Positions 21,281 through 31,201 of a stretch of 64,000 nucleotides of DNA are shown here, one piece after another (within the stretch, counting starts at the first letter, position 1; the number at the start of each line of letters is the position of its first letter). The stretch covers positions 62,001 to 126,000 of the forward strand of contig NW_027464791.1 in assembly GCF_043290135.1 (NCBI RefSeq). The letters are read 5' to 3'. Position numbers and translations under genes: made by a program. This stretch comes from Rhipicephalus microplus (Eukaryota; Arthropoda; Arachnida; Ixodida; Ixodidae). Below the pieces are notes generated by a model. That model was not told the DNA's origin, made no database searches, and worked only from the letters and a program-made list of their open reading frames with translations.

Positions 21281-22233
21281 CAAGTTTGAAACTAACCAGC
21301 TCGGCTCGATGTGACCGGCACCACCCCGTACTTTTCTTCTATCTCGCCGGCGTGCTTATTTCGCCCGAGCTGAGCGTAAGAATCCCTGCTAAAACAACGC
21401 ATGACGTCCCAAATGATGTACCGGATAACTAAAAAGCCTGCGCATGCACAGCGCACAGACACACTTTCGTTCAAGATTGAGCGCTCACCCACGAAAGGTT
21501 CACTTGATTTGCACACGTGCTTCGTTTCTCCGTTCTCCAGCTTTCAGCGAAGCCTACTTTGTAGCCACAGCACAGTCTTCGAAGATGGTTGACCTGTTGA
21601 TATCTACATACTATTACGTCTGCTTGCAACCGAAAGCCTTGGCAAAAGCGACGGAATGTGAAGTGGGACACTTGTTTGCAGCCGAGTACGCGTCAGCGTA
21701 GAGCGTGCGAGCGGCTAGAATTGCTCTGCGGGGCGACACCTTGCGGTAGTGGCGCGCACTCACGTGGGGCGCCCAGGAGCATGCGCGGCCTGATGGGCAC
21801 GCTGACCTTCGACAACGTCGAAAGGGGCGCTTGTTTAACTCAAGAACACCACTACCTCAAGTCGCTGCCGGCCATCTCGATTCCAAAATATGACGCGTTT
21901 GGACTGATAACACGCGCCTGGCAAGGCGTGTGTTATCTGTCGAAACGAGCTATCTATTGAAATCTTCGTTTGAACAACCGCACCTCTTAACGTTTTCAAG
22001 CTCCCAATGCATGCCAGCGTGTCGACGAAGTAACGCACGCTCCTGGGCATATCATGTTAGCGCCTGCAATAGCTGCAAGGCGTCGCCTAGCCGAGAAATT
22101 CAAGCATCTCGCGCGCTCTACAACGTCGTGCTTGCGGCTCTACGATTCAATAACGACCACAGTATACGCTCAGTACGCTGTATTTTGCGAACAACTTTTC
22201 TCTATCTGCATGTAGTCCCATGCGCAAAAAAAA
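21281..22233. other. Unclassified GC-richer sequence
   Basis: Several overlapping open frames of 60-115 codons exist on both strands between 21401 and 22277. None shows a recognisable domain, signal peptide or conserved motif. The raised GC content is enough to explain long chance frames. Confidence 0.3.
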
Positions 22234-22243
22234 GCACATTGAA

Positions 22244-22480
22244 TTATTATCTGAAGTGTAACGTTCCAAAACCCTAATGATTATGAGAGATGCCGTAGTT
22301 GAAGGCTGCGGAAATTTCGATCACACGGGGTCTTTTAACGTGTACCCTGATCTAAGCACGCGGGCCTACACTTCCACCTCCATTGAAAATGCACTCACCG
22401 CAGCCGCAATTCAATCCCGCAACCTGCGGGTCAGCACCCAAGTACCTTAGCCAATAGACCACCGCGGCGGGGCAAGTACA
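22244..22480 (-). mobile_element. Diverged Ruka-type SINE
   Basis: The body (AAGTGTAACGTTCCAAAACC…GAGATGCCGTAGTTGAAGG…TTTTAACGTGTACCC) and the tRNA head (CAATTCAATCCCGCAACC…CAATAGACCACCGCGGCGGGG) match the family with more substitutions than the younger copies. The approximate duplication G(C/T)ACATTGAA flanks it (22234-22243 and 22481-22490), with one mismatch. Confidence 0.85.
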
Positions 22481-22490
22481 GTACATTGAA

Positions 22491-23906
22491 ATCACCACAA
22501 GTTTAAGGGCTAGTATCAAAAAAGCAAATTTTTATCACGTGTTCCTTTGCGCATGTGCAGAGACGCAGGTATAAAAACGTTCTTCATGATGCGAAGCTTG
22601 TCGACAGGTTGTATGTCGAAACGCGTCGTCGTTTGGAATATTCAGGTAGACAAACGCACCTTTCAACGTTGTCGTATGATCCACGCTTAATCTACACGTT
22701 ATTCTATATAGCGTTTCAGATTATGCAATTAATTTTTTTTTACTTAATGTAGGTGAACATCTTCCACCCCCTCCAGGAAGTACAGTTAAACGTAGAGGAT
22801 TTCACAAAAGGGCGAAATGGTAGTAAACATCAGGTGGCCTAACACACAGCCTTCGCAAAGCCGTTCAGTTCAGAATGAGTAAGACTTCAAAAGTTTCACG
22901 GTGTTGTTCTTGCACAAGCGTGACCTTTTATGGGGGCTCACATATATGCTAGGTCAACACGCTGGACCCACAGCTGCCACCTAAAGGCGGGATGCATGTC
23001 GAGGAGTCGCGTAATGTATTATTACGACGCATTCGTGCATGTGAATATGTTGTGGCTGGCGCATTACAGGAGCGCCAATCCATAAACGCCCACTGCTACC
23101 CACTTAGCTTTTTTTTTCTTTTCACGGTCTTTACAGCATAACTGTCAATTTTTCTGCTGGGTAAGATCATTTAAACGGGATCAGCTCTACTGAAATGCTT
23201 CCCCCATTTTCCAGCAGGTTTGTTGGCGTCAGACTGCTATCCCGTTCACGTGTTTCACTGATAGACCGTGACCTGATTGTTATCTATTTGGTCGTGACCA
23301 CTCCAGAAGATCAGAGTTGGGTGCTGTCATGGGAGCAGTGTTGCGAAACAACCATTGCCGCAATTTGGCTTAACTCTAACTCGGCTGTCTTTCTTGCTGT
23401 CTTTCCTTGTTATGGGGGAGTTTTTGTTGTTGATACTTTTTAGAAAGATTGTTGGCCATAACATGGCGTGCTAGAGATAATCGGTCTATATTAGATAAGC
23501 ATATTTCATCGCTCATCAGTCACCTTCTGGGCCGTCATTGCACATTCAATAAACAGCGATATATTCTGCAATGCATCCTTGGTAAACTGGTCGGTAAGCC
23601 TCCTTTTAAACCCCGGAGTTCGTGGTTGCTTGGCCCCATAACTAATATGGCCAAAAGTGTTCACAGCACCTGAAGTCGACAGGTCTGTGTCAACGATGAT
23701 GCAGCGTGCTTGCTGAATGTGTTATGCAGCGTTGTTTTAAGACATATCTCGATTATCCTTTCTTTACACCACACCCCGCACGTGGGGTAACAGATTAGAC
23801 GAAGCCGAGTTCATGTTGAGTTCTTACTTGAATGATTAAAAAAAATTGCCCGCAGCTTCCCTCGGGGGAACACTGAGGAGGATGCGGAGCATATAATTGG
23901 TTAACG
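22491..23906. other. Unclassified sequence
   Basis: No recognised coding content on either strand. If the promoter proposed at 24.2 kb is used, this is where a minus-strand transcript would continue; no long minus-strand frame exists here. Confidence 0.35.
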
Positions 23907-24034
23907 GGGTGTTAAAGTGCGACTTACTTGGGTCGATAGCTAAATTGGTTAACGTGGTTGTGAAATGGGGTGTTAAATTGCGACTTACTTGGGTCGATGG
24001 CTAAATTGGTTAACGTGGTTGTAGGAGGGGGTGT
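23907..24034 (-). repeat. 60 bp tandem repeat, two units plus a partial third
   Basis: GGGGTGTTAAA…GCGACTTACTTGGGTCGAT…CTAAATTGGTTAACGTGG starts at 23907 and again at 23967. A third start, GGGGTGTTGAATG, lies at 24028. Units 1 and 2 differ at only a few positions. Each unit contains ACTTAC (23922-23927 and 23983-23988), which read on the minus strand is GTAAGT preceded by CCCAA, a good 5' splice-site match. Confidence 0.85.
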
Positions 24035-24125
24035 TGAATGAGTGAACACGTACACACGTATGCGAAAGGGCGGCGCTGGTCGAAGGGACGTCGATCATTG
24101 TGTTTGTGGATTCGTTGGAATTCAT
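23985..24125 (-). CDS. Hypothetical short ORF below the proposed heat-shock promoter
   Basis: The first ATG (24125) downstream of the proposed transcription start opens a 46-codon frame beginning MNSNESTNTMIDVPSTSAAL, with no recognised domain. It ends at a TAA (23985-23987) embedded in the splice-donor-like CCCAAGTAAGT, so it could be either a tiny ORF or the coding part of a first exon spliced at 23988/23989. A longer frame (to 24443) runs through the same region but begins upstream of the TATA box. No coding conservation can be judged. This is inference. Confidence 0.2.
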   Translation of the reverse strand: MNSNESTNTMIDVPSTSAALSHTCVRVHSFNTPSYNHVNQFSHRPK

Positions 24126-24177
24126 TTCACCGCGACCTTGGACGTCGACGCGCCGTACAAACCAACCGACGAGCGGC

Positions 24178-24183
24178 AACTGA
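24178..24183 (-). promoter_or_regulatory. Candidate initiator (TCAGTT)
   Basis: The minus strand reads TCAGTT, matching the arthropod initiator consensus TCA(G/T)T(T/C). Its +1 adenine would be at 24181, 32 nt downstream of the first T of the TATA box on the same strand. Confidence 0.45.
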
Positions 24184-24205
24184 GCGAGCGAGCGCCGACC
24201 TTGAG

Positions 24206-24213
24206 TATATATA
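24206..24213 (-). promoter_or_regulatory. Candidate TATA box (TATATATA)
   Basis: TATATATA is palindromic, so direction comes from context. The initiator lies at the expected spacing on the minus-strand side, and the heat-shock-element array lies upstream on that strand. Confidence 0.45.
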
Positions 24214-24221
24214 CAGCTCGA

Positions 24222-24404
24222 CGGCGCATGCACTGTCAGCTGTTGAATGTTCTCGAAGGAGAAGCGCGCGCGCGGCACAGATGGCGACGGCGCATGCGCT
24301 GTCAGCTGTCGAATGTTCTCGAAGGAGAAGCGCGCGCGGCACAGATGGTGGGCGACGGCGCATGCGCGCGCGTCAGCTGTCGAATGTTCGAGAAGCGGTG
24401 CGGA
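24222..24404 (+). repeat. 66-68 bp tandem repeat, three units
   Basis: CGGCGCATGC…GTCAGCTGT(T/C)GAATGTTC…GAGAAGCG starts at 24222, 24288 and 24356, with a short fourth start at 24405. Units 1 and 2 are nearly identical apart from a GC-run length change. Unit 3 has lost a few bases after GAATGTTC. Each unit contains a CAGCTG E-box and a heat-shock-element motif. Confidence 0.9.
24245..24394 (-). promoter_or_regulatory. Three heat-shock-element motifs in tandem
   Basis: GAATGTTCTCGAA at 24245-24257 and 24311-24323, and GAATGTTCGAGAA at 24382-24394, all fit GAAnnTTCnnGAA, the three-pentamer binding site of HSF1. The third copy differs around the spacer yet still satisfies the consensus. They lie 30-180 bp upstream of the minus-strand TATA box. 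A weaker TATAAG (24426-24431) on the plus strand leaves divergent transcription possible. A single such motif is expected by chance about once per 130 kb over both strands, and tandem duplication then multiplies it, so function is inferred. Confidence 0.45.
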
Positions 24405-24429
24405 CGGCGCACTAGAAGGCGCGAGTATA

Positions 24430-26295
24430 AGATGCTTCCGCACCTAAAAAGTGCTTTGATGTCTTGCGTGCAATCGCATTTGTTTCTAAACAATCCGGCT
24501 CTGTATCTTTACTACTTTTTTTATGAGCAATCAAAACAACTACTGCCAAACTTTGCCGTCGTGCAGTTTTCGTTCCAAAAGAACAGAAATAAAGCCGAGT
24601 CGGTGAACTAGCACTACTAGCCACTTGCCCGCAACTAGCGGCACGAACTGGCGACTCTAGCTGGCGCTGTTTAATACGCCTGTTATAGCTCGAAGGGGCC
24701 GATGAGAGGCGCCACCTGGCGAACATGCTACTCATTTGCTTTTGCCGACAGGAGCTATATCACTTAGCGTGGCTTAGCCTTACAAACAGACAACCAAGAA
24801 CGAGCCAGAATTTGCCACTTTGCGGCTCCCGACTCCACGTTCGTGTCTCAAGCACGGCGCCTCATCGCAAGATGCGAGGTTCACCTCGGGCTTCGTTCAA
24901 GCGCGGTAAATCGAAGGGGTTGAGTTGTTGACCGCTAGCGGAAAGATCGAAAAACGAAGTTTTCATCCCTCGATAAGACGGGGCATCCGTTTAATTCACC
25001 GCTTCCTACAATGCTCATCCGGTTTCGCGTGTGATCCGCAGCCGGAATTTGCTACCTCCTCCGTGGTCATCACACCCCGTTCTCCCCGCTTTGAACGAAT
25101 TCAGCCCCCTGCAAAATGGATATACTGTCCTCCCCTCACCCTCTGCATTGAAACCCGTCTTTACACAGGAGCGCGCAACGGCCAGGTTCATTTATATCGA
25201 AGGCGTTCGCCGTCGTCACAGTTTGGCCAGCGATAGAGGCACCATTTCAAGAGATTTCGAGAAGGTCCCCCTTTCGTATTGCCTCGTACGTGTCCGTAAT
25301 CATTCGCACTTCTGTATTTTCATTTATTTGTGATTTCGGGCTATGCAACGTATTGATACTTGATTTAGGCTTCCCTTCTGCTTTGACATCCCCTCCGGAA
25401 TCCACAGAAAACTCGTTTGTTTATATCTGCCGGAGAGGTGTCCACCATTATGGCTTCAATGCAAGTACTCTTTCAGGAGGACGTGGTTTGCTTGATTCGC
25501 AACTTCGCTTCATCTTCTGTACGCTTGCATCTTTGTCGTGCATCGGTAGCTTTTTGCTACCCGGTTCACGACAGCTCTTATTGCACCAGCCTCTGCGTGC
25601 GTTCTGCATGTGAACAAACAAAAATGCACGCCGATGATGATATCGCTACCTTACACGCACCGTCAGCCGTTACTGCTTGGTGTGTAATATCTCTCTGGAA
25701 TGTCTACAATGCAGGATTGATTGTTTCCGAATGTGCGAGCACTATATAGATATCGTAACGGGTTATTTTAGTGGCAACACTTGGGTCGTTGAGTGTGGGA
25801 ATGTTCCGCAAGCAACTGTTAACCTCAGCGTCTCTGACAGATGGTACTTCTTTTTTTTTTACACGTTTTTTGCACCCAAACACGGGAAAGTAATACAGCG
25901 TGTGTGTGTGTGTATTCTTTCACCTGCTGATATGAGTAGAAGGCACTACTTCAGCAACAGCCGGTGTTTTCAGGGGAAGCGTCGTGGTGGCAAGTTCTTA
26001 TCCAGATTTATGAGAACTGCATTGATATCCATTACGCTGATTCTTATGACGTCTGTCACAATATTATAAACCAAAGATGTTTTAAGGCTACTAGTGGAAC
26101 TATGCATTTTTATGCGTAGTACCAATTTATAATTATAAACGTCTATTTTCTTTTCTTTTTCAGACATTCAGAGCCAGGCCACAGGACGCATCTTAGTTTC
26201 AACCGTTTGTTACGAAGTTATCGTATGTGATATCACAGTGACGTCATAATGACATTAAAGCGAACAGGATAGGGTGGTCGAATAATGTTTTTGGT
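24430..26295. other. Unclassified sequence
   Basis: Open frames up to ~130 codons (for example 25677-26069 plus) show no recognisable domain. A poly-T run occurs near 25849 and a short GT run near 25900. Confidence 0.3.
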
Positions 26296-26299
26296 AGGA

Positions 26300-26505
26300 C
26301 TGTTGCTGTGGCGTGGGCTTGATGTCTAGAACGCAGTTATGAGTGCACTGAAGGAATTTAGGCTGGGCTGTTAGCTGCACTGATTCAATCAAGCCTCCAG
26401 GAAGCCACAGAGAACTGCCATGCATCAGTTCTGCTGCAGTGTACGGCATGCCTTCCCGGATGGCAGCGCGTAAACCCAGGAGCACCAGAGGCAAGTCATC
26501 AACTT
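26300..26505 (-). pseudogene. Ty3/gypsy integrase fragment
   Basis: The minus strand reads DLPLVLLGLRAAIREGMPYT, then AAELMHGSSLWLPG. This is the conserved C-terminal part of the gypsy-type integrase core (…LPLVLLGLR…AAELVYG…LRLPGE…). A stop lies just upstream in frame. No LTR or other pol segment is found nearby, so it is an orphan remnant. Confidence 0.7.
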
Positions 26506-26607
26506 AGATGGTACTACCCTCCAGAGAGCCGGCAATGGGAAATATGTCCAATATGTTGGACATTGTAACAGAGTGCACAGCGGCTTCTAGAGGTGTAACT
26601 TAGAAGT

Positions 26608-26735
26608 GTGGCAGCTTGGGCTAGTTGGTATGGCATTACGATAGTTATAGCGCGAGAACAAAACGACGACACAGAGACAAGAAGGACGTTCTTGTCTCTG
26701 TGTCGTCGTTTTGTTCTCGCGCTACAACTATCGTC
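26608..26735 (+). repeat. Foldback element, family F member 1
   Basis: A head GCAGCTTGGGCTAGTTGGTA (26611-26630) is followed by a palindrome. The left arm is 26638-26683, the loop GGACG, and the right arm 26689-26734. The 46 nt arms are complementary with a single mismatch. Stem wording includes GCGAGAACAAAACGACGAC and ACAGAGACAAG. The head TGGGCTAGTTGG matches the pol III box A consensus TRGYNNARNNGG at 11 of 12 positions. It has no coding content and was probably spread as a mobile unit, since two related structures occur at 35.8 kb and 58.7 kb. Confidence 0.85.
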
Positions 26736-26740
26736 AGGCT

Positions 26741-27813
26741 CCTAGAGCGCTTGCCTCCTCCAGAAAAGCATTTTGTCGGCTGCTTCTGGAACCCGCAATG
26801 CAATAGAGTGAATATCGTCCAAGTCAGTATTTTTCCCACCTCTCAGGAGCACCCGAAACGACGGGTTTGAGCACACACGACTATTACTGCAGCCACCTCA
26901 AAAATTAGTGAATTTATTTTCATTATTGGATGCCTTGAAGCTTAAGTAGGCATTGGCTTGTATTCGTAAGAGGTTGAAGCACACAGTGAAATTCATATTT
27001 GAGCAAAAATGTGGTAGTTTTTTTTTTCATGCGTTGCGTATTTGACAATGTCCAATATAATGGACATTGGGTCTCATTTACAGCGAAATCACGACAGTAG
27101 GCTCGCGCGCTCTTTTGGTTCTCTACATCGAGAAATATGTTTCTCGCAGTTCTCTCCTCGTTACATTTAAATTCACTTATTTTTCTTTGTAGGTAATGAG
27201 CCCCGTATGACTGATGTCCCAACTGAGAAACTTTTATTACGAAATTCTCTGTATAGAAGCAGCAAGTAAATGTAATTTGCGTGGCATTATTTTTTTTTTG
27301 GTCACTGGCCTCAACTACTCCCTACCACCTGTATTCCCGAAATGTTTCACAAGATTGCCAATGTTCAATATATTGGGCAACGTGCGGCGGCCAAGCAACC
27401 TCATATATTGAAAAACTAAGCGACATTTTACACCTATCAACCCAAAAATATTAGTTCTGAAAGTTTATACAAAATTCATGGCCCTTAATCTATTCTGAGC
27501 CTCGGAAAGCTATAGGAGCTTGTAGTCAAGGTAATTTTTAGTTGTCGGTGAAGGCGCGTTCCGTTTTCGGTGAAGGTGCGTTATGTGATTAGTGTGACAG
27601 TAACCTAAAGTTGCGGGCAGAGAGCCCACAATGTCAGGATGACCGTGGTGAAAACGATGGCCTAGTAGGGTACGGGAGAGCTTTGTCACATTGACGTGAA
27701 AAATTCTGGCGATCTATGGCGGCATCACGTAATTTTTTTTTTTTGAACAGACTGGCATGTCGACACCGACGACACAGGGCGGCACTCGACGCCTGCAAGC
27801 AATTTTCACGTTG
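26741..27813. other. Unclassified sequence
   Basis: AT-rich with poly-T runs and no recognised feature. CCAATATGTTGGACATTG-like words recur loosely near 26545 and 27050, but I could not define a repeat unit. Confidence 0.3.
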
Positions 27814-28146
27814 TTATGAGACGTCTAAAAATTTAACTTCATTAGGAGCCGCAGGCCATGGTGTTTGAATATGTATTGTTTTGGCAGGGAAGTCAGGGCA
27901 CCATCTGCGTGTAATGAGTGACGGGCAGGCTGAGAGATACCTAGCCCACGCCATTCTGTTACACTTGTTAATTCCTTTGACGCAGCCCATGCGTTCACCT
28001 CCAATCTCTGGCTGACGTTGCTGGCTGTTTGGCTCTCGATCCACTACGTGAGCCACCTCGTATCTAGGGAGGGAGGTGTGCGCAGGTGTCCTGACGATTT
28101 GTAGTTGTCCGTGGTCTTTCAAGTGTGTTGGATTATGCGTGTGCAA
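27814..28146 (-). pseudogene. Probable LINE RNase H/C-terminal fragment (I-like)
   Basis: The minus-strand 110-codon frame contains LQIVRTPAHTSLPRYEVAHV followed by VDRE. This corresponds to the RNase H motif of I-group LINEs (usually (V/I)W-x-PAH-x-x-x-x-GNE-x-AH-x-x-AR). The W, G, N and E of the motif are altered, consistent with decay. The rest (…ACPSLITRRWC…TIHIQTPWP) is compatible with the tail of such elements. No RT segment is attached. A host-gene origin is not excluded. Confidence 0.5.
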
Positions 28147-28704
28147 GTGCCCTAGTAATTGTGCTTCGGGGGGAGGGTGGATGTCCAGCTGGTTTTATGT
28201 GGGTGAGGGCAGCTTTTCGTAGTTAGAGGAGAGGGCAAAAGCTAGTGACCTTCTTAAGGTCGTTCATCAATTCCACAGTTATCGACCTTGGACTTGCATC
28301 TATATGTACCATCAAAATACTGAGTTCAAGATGAGGTGCTTCCCGGTTAAAGCCGTACCTAATAGAAACACGTTTCGCAATTCGCCTTGCAAATTGTATC
28401 CCGCTTACCCAAGTACGCATCGTTTAGTATGCAAACAAAAAGCAACCTAAGTACATCGAATGAACAGAACACGCCACTTCGTTCATTTCGCTGCAACCAC
28501 TGGGCTCAGATAGACATCGCGGATGACGCGTGTTGACAGGAGAAACCGAGTCTGCAAGCGTAAAACCAGTCTCTTGATGCATTGGAAAGCGAATAATAAA
28601 ATATCCATTGCATTTGAAGACGTCATTTCATTCAGTGACTATATATGTACTACATGACTTCTTCTAAGAAACGTGATTATGCTTCTAAGAAACGAAAGTG
28701 ATAT
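28147..28704. other. Unclassified sequence
   Basis: No recognisable feature. Sequence near 28640-28690 shows a short local duplication of ACTTCTTCTAAGAAACG/GCTTCTAAGAAACG. Confidence 0.35.
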
Positions 28705-28850
28705 ATATGCGTTAGGAGTGTGCGAATAGCGACCATTGGAACCAAATCGAATAATTATCAAGTATGAATGACACCAAATCAAGTATGCATAGTAAACGAA
28801 TACTCTGATAATAGCTTTTGAATAGTAAGTCAACCACTTTCAAATCACTC
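28705..28850 (+). repeat. GTGTGCGAATAG-type interspersed repeat (possible hAT-like end)
   Basis: AGGAGTGTGCGAATAG followed by repeated GAATA/CGAATA-type words (AATCGAATAATTATC, AACGAATACTC, TTTGAATAGT) resembles a repeat common in arthropod genomes that I associate with hAT-like elements. No second terminus or 8 bp duplication was found here. The class assignment is from memory and tentative. Confidence 0.4.
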
Positions 28851-30015
28851 CTAGAATACCACATCTTATTTCAAACAAATATTTACAAACTTTCACCAAA
28901 AGCCATTACAGTTACTTTTATTCAGCTCAAAATACCACAATTACGAGAACTAAGGTAAGCTCTTATACTGCAAGGGCTACAGCCTTCGTAATACTTAGTA
29001 ACTGTATAGGTTCAAATACAGCATTCAATAACGTAATCAGTGGGAGACTGTATTTGGCACCCGATTTCAAATAAAATTCGCACGCAAAAACGTAAAAATT
29101 TGCAACCAAACACAGCCTGATGCAGCTAAATATGTAATCAAACAGGTCAACCTATCATCATCACGTGGCCTGCTCACAAGAAGCCTATAAATATCAATGT
29201 TTCAATCTGTATCTGCAAGAACAATTTACTCGGACGCAACAGTTGCATCTGTTAATCTGTTGTTAGGTCTAGAAGCTGCATGCAATCGTAGTTGCCACCT
29301 TCAGCTATTACAGGATGAAGACATGTGTTGGTGAATGCGATATAGCCAATATAGCTTGCGCATATAAAAAGTGAGCAAAAGGGACGTTTTCAGAACAAGC
29401 ACGTTCATCCGGCAATTATTATAGCATCTGTAGCCTCGTAGAAACTTGGGCGGCGTGCTTATACATTCATTAGTGTACTGTCGGATTCTATTATGGAATC
29501 GAGTACAAGGTTATTATAATGGTTATTAGAAAATTTTGAAATAGTCGCAGGCCCCTAATATGCGTATATCCACCTTATCACTGAAGATACTTCCAGCGGA
29601 ACATGAGTACATGACATACAGTCTGTTATGCTCATCTATTGATCTAGTTTCATTGGTCTACATAGACTAATCCATCAGTCTACTCCAATCAGTGTACATT
29701 GGCTCATTCATCGTTCTACTGCTCAGCTTACGTGTATGATGCATGGGACCAGCAAGACGCCAACGCGAGACATAAGAAGAGGACACTGCAGGGTGGTCCC
29801 TTAAAACTTCGCTATCGTTAAAAAACGAGAAAGCCAAAAAGTTAAAGATTTTTTTCTATTTATGAGAGCTGAGGCCTCCTGGGCATGTCCGTGCCAAAAG
29901 ACATTTTGGTCATCGGTCTTACTATGTCTTACGGACGCTACGCCGACCTCGGAATTGCTTGCGGACCACCAACCTTGCTGACGCGGAGCAGCTAACCGAA
30001 GACGCACAGGTTAAA
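28851..30015. other. Unclassified AT-rich sequence
   Basis: No long open frame and no recognisable repeat. Confidence 0.35.
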
Positions 30016-30029
30016 AAGGGGGCGGTGTC

Positions 30030-30140
30030 TGTATTTACGGCACACTGCCGCATATTGTTCTACGGCTCTTTTTTATGCCTCCGCAAAGGATATAAATGAT
30101 GTCTTGCCACGAAATTTGATTTTTCGGTTTCCCATCGTAC
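30030..30140 (+). repeat. Left copy of a ~105 bp duplicated segment
   Basis: GGCACACTGCCGCATATTGT…ATATAAATGATGTCTTGCCAC…TTCGGTTTC pairs with 31202-31300 in direct orientation, about 1.17 kb away. The two copies bracket the SINE/inverted-repeat nest at 30.2-31.2 kb. Confidence 0.7.
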
Positions 30141-30354
30141 CACGGCGTTCAGCGTTCAATTCTTTCTTCGGGTAGAAATGTATGCATTTCTATAAAATGC
30201 TGGTGTATTAAATACTGGGTTTTTGAAGTAATATTGTTGGAGTTGAACGTTCCAGACCACGAGAGGGTTATGAAAGACGCCGTAGCGGAGAGCTCCAGAA
30301 ATTTTAGCCAGCTAGAGATTTTTAGCGTGCCCCTAAACTAAGTACACGGGCCTC

Positions 30355-31074
30355 AAAGGGCCAGTAAACAACCTCGAGGCCATAAAATTGTTCTAAAAAG
30401 AAATATGTGCACTTTTGCTTTGTGAACACGCTGCTGCCAAAATTTTGCGAATACGTGCGATATTAAGAAAGTTGCAGGCGTTAGAACATCGGTTTCAGCT
30501 GGTTTCAAATTTTGCGACTGCCTTGTCATCCTTCTCTCTCACAGCGAAGGGAAGACGTAGCCCGTCGTCGTGATTGGCTTAGACAAACCGACGAGCTGCG
30601 TGTTACGTCAAGTCGCCGATCGGTGACTTCGCGTCACTGCACGTGAAAGGATTGGTCAGGCGTTAGAAAAGGAGCGCGGGAATTGTTTTTCTACATGAAG
30701 GCTCTGCGCAGCGCGCGGCGTCGAATATTCGAAAAGCTTTGATATGTGGGGTTTAATTGCCCAAAACCACCATAAGATTATGAGACGCCATAGTGGAGGG
30801 CTCCGGAAATTTCGACCACCTGGGGTTCCTTTAACGTGCACCCAAATCTGAGCACATGGGCCTACAACATTTCCGCCTCCATCGGAAACGCAGCCGCCGC
30901 AGCCGGGATTCGAACCCGTGACCTGCTGGTCAGCAGCCGAGTTCTTTAGCCACTACACCACCACGGCGGGGCAATATTCGGAAAGTGTGATCACTGCGGT
31001 ATACTCTAAGAATTACCGCACTTCTTTGGGGGAGGGGGTGTAAAGAAAAGTCGAAGCCTGTTGACTGGCCCTTT
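30355..31074. mobile_element. Terminal-inverted-repeat element (MITE-like), 720 bp with nested SINE
   Basis: The left terminus AAAGGGCCAGTAAACA (30355-30370) and the right terminus TGTTGACTGGCCCTTT (31059-31074) are inverted repeats with one mismatch. There is no coding content. Excluding the inner Ruka copy and one duplication, the element is ~470 bp, typical of a non-autonomous DNA transposon. The target-site duplication could not be resolved, so the superfamily is open. Confidence 0.7.
30737..30972 (-). mobile_element. Ruka-type SINE nested in the inverted-repeat element
   Basis: A near-consensus copy (CATAAGATTATGAGACGCCA…GGGATTCGAACCCGTGACC). The flanking duplication AATATTCG(A/G)AAAG lies at 30724-30736 and 30973-30985, with one mismatch. 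It is the youngest layer of the nest. Confidence 0.92.
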
Positions 31075-31201
31075 AATCATTTTCGCCTCTATCGAAACTG
31101 CGGCAGTCATGGCCGAAATCCGATACTGCGACTTGTGGGTAGGCAGTGGGGCACCATGCCCACTATACGCACATGTGGAATAGTTGCGGAGTCTGAATTC
31201 A

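Larger units (their letters stand above)
30232..31175 (-). mobile_element. Old Ruka-like SINE split by an inserted element
   Basis: The tail-side half is 30235-30354 (GTTGAACGTTCCAGACCACG…GACGCCGTAGCGGAGAGCTC…ACGGGCCTC). The head-side half resumes at 31075 (ATCATTTTCGCCTCTATCG…GGCCGAAATCCGATACTGCGAC…GCAGTGGGGCACC). The halves are collinear with an intact SINE once the 720 bp between them is removed. Divergence is high, so this copy is old. Confidence 0.7.

Noticed and set aside
23907..24404. CRISPR-like array
   Set aside because: The repeats are directly adjacent, with no unique spacers between short conserved repeats, and the DNA is clearly eukaryotic.
24042..24611. 189-codon plus frame across the heat-shock-element repeats
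   Set aside because: It runs through GC-rich tandem repeats whose units shift frame because their lengths (66 and 68 bp) differ. It has no domain and is best explained as a by-product of the repeats.
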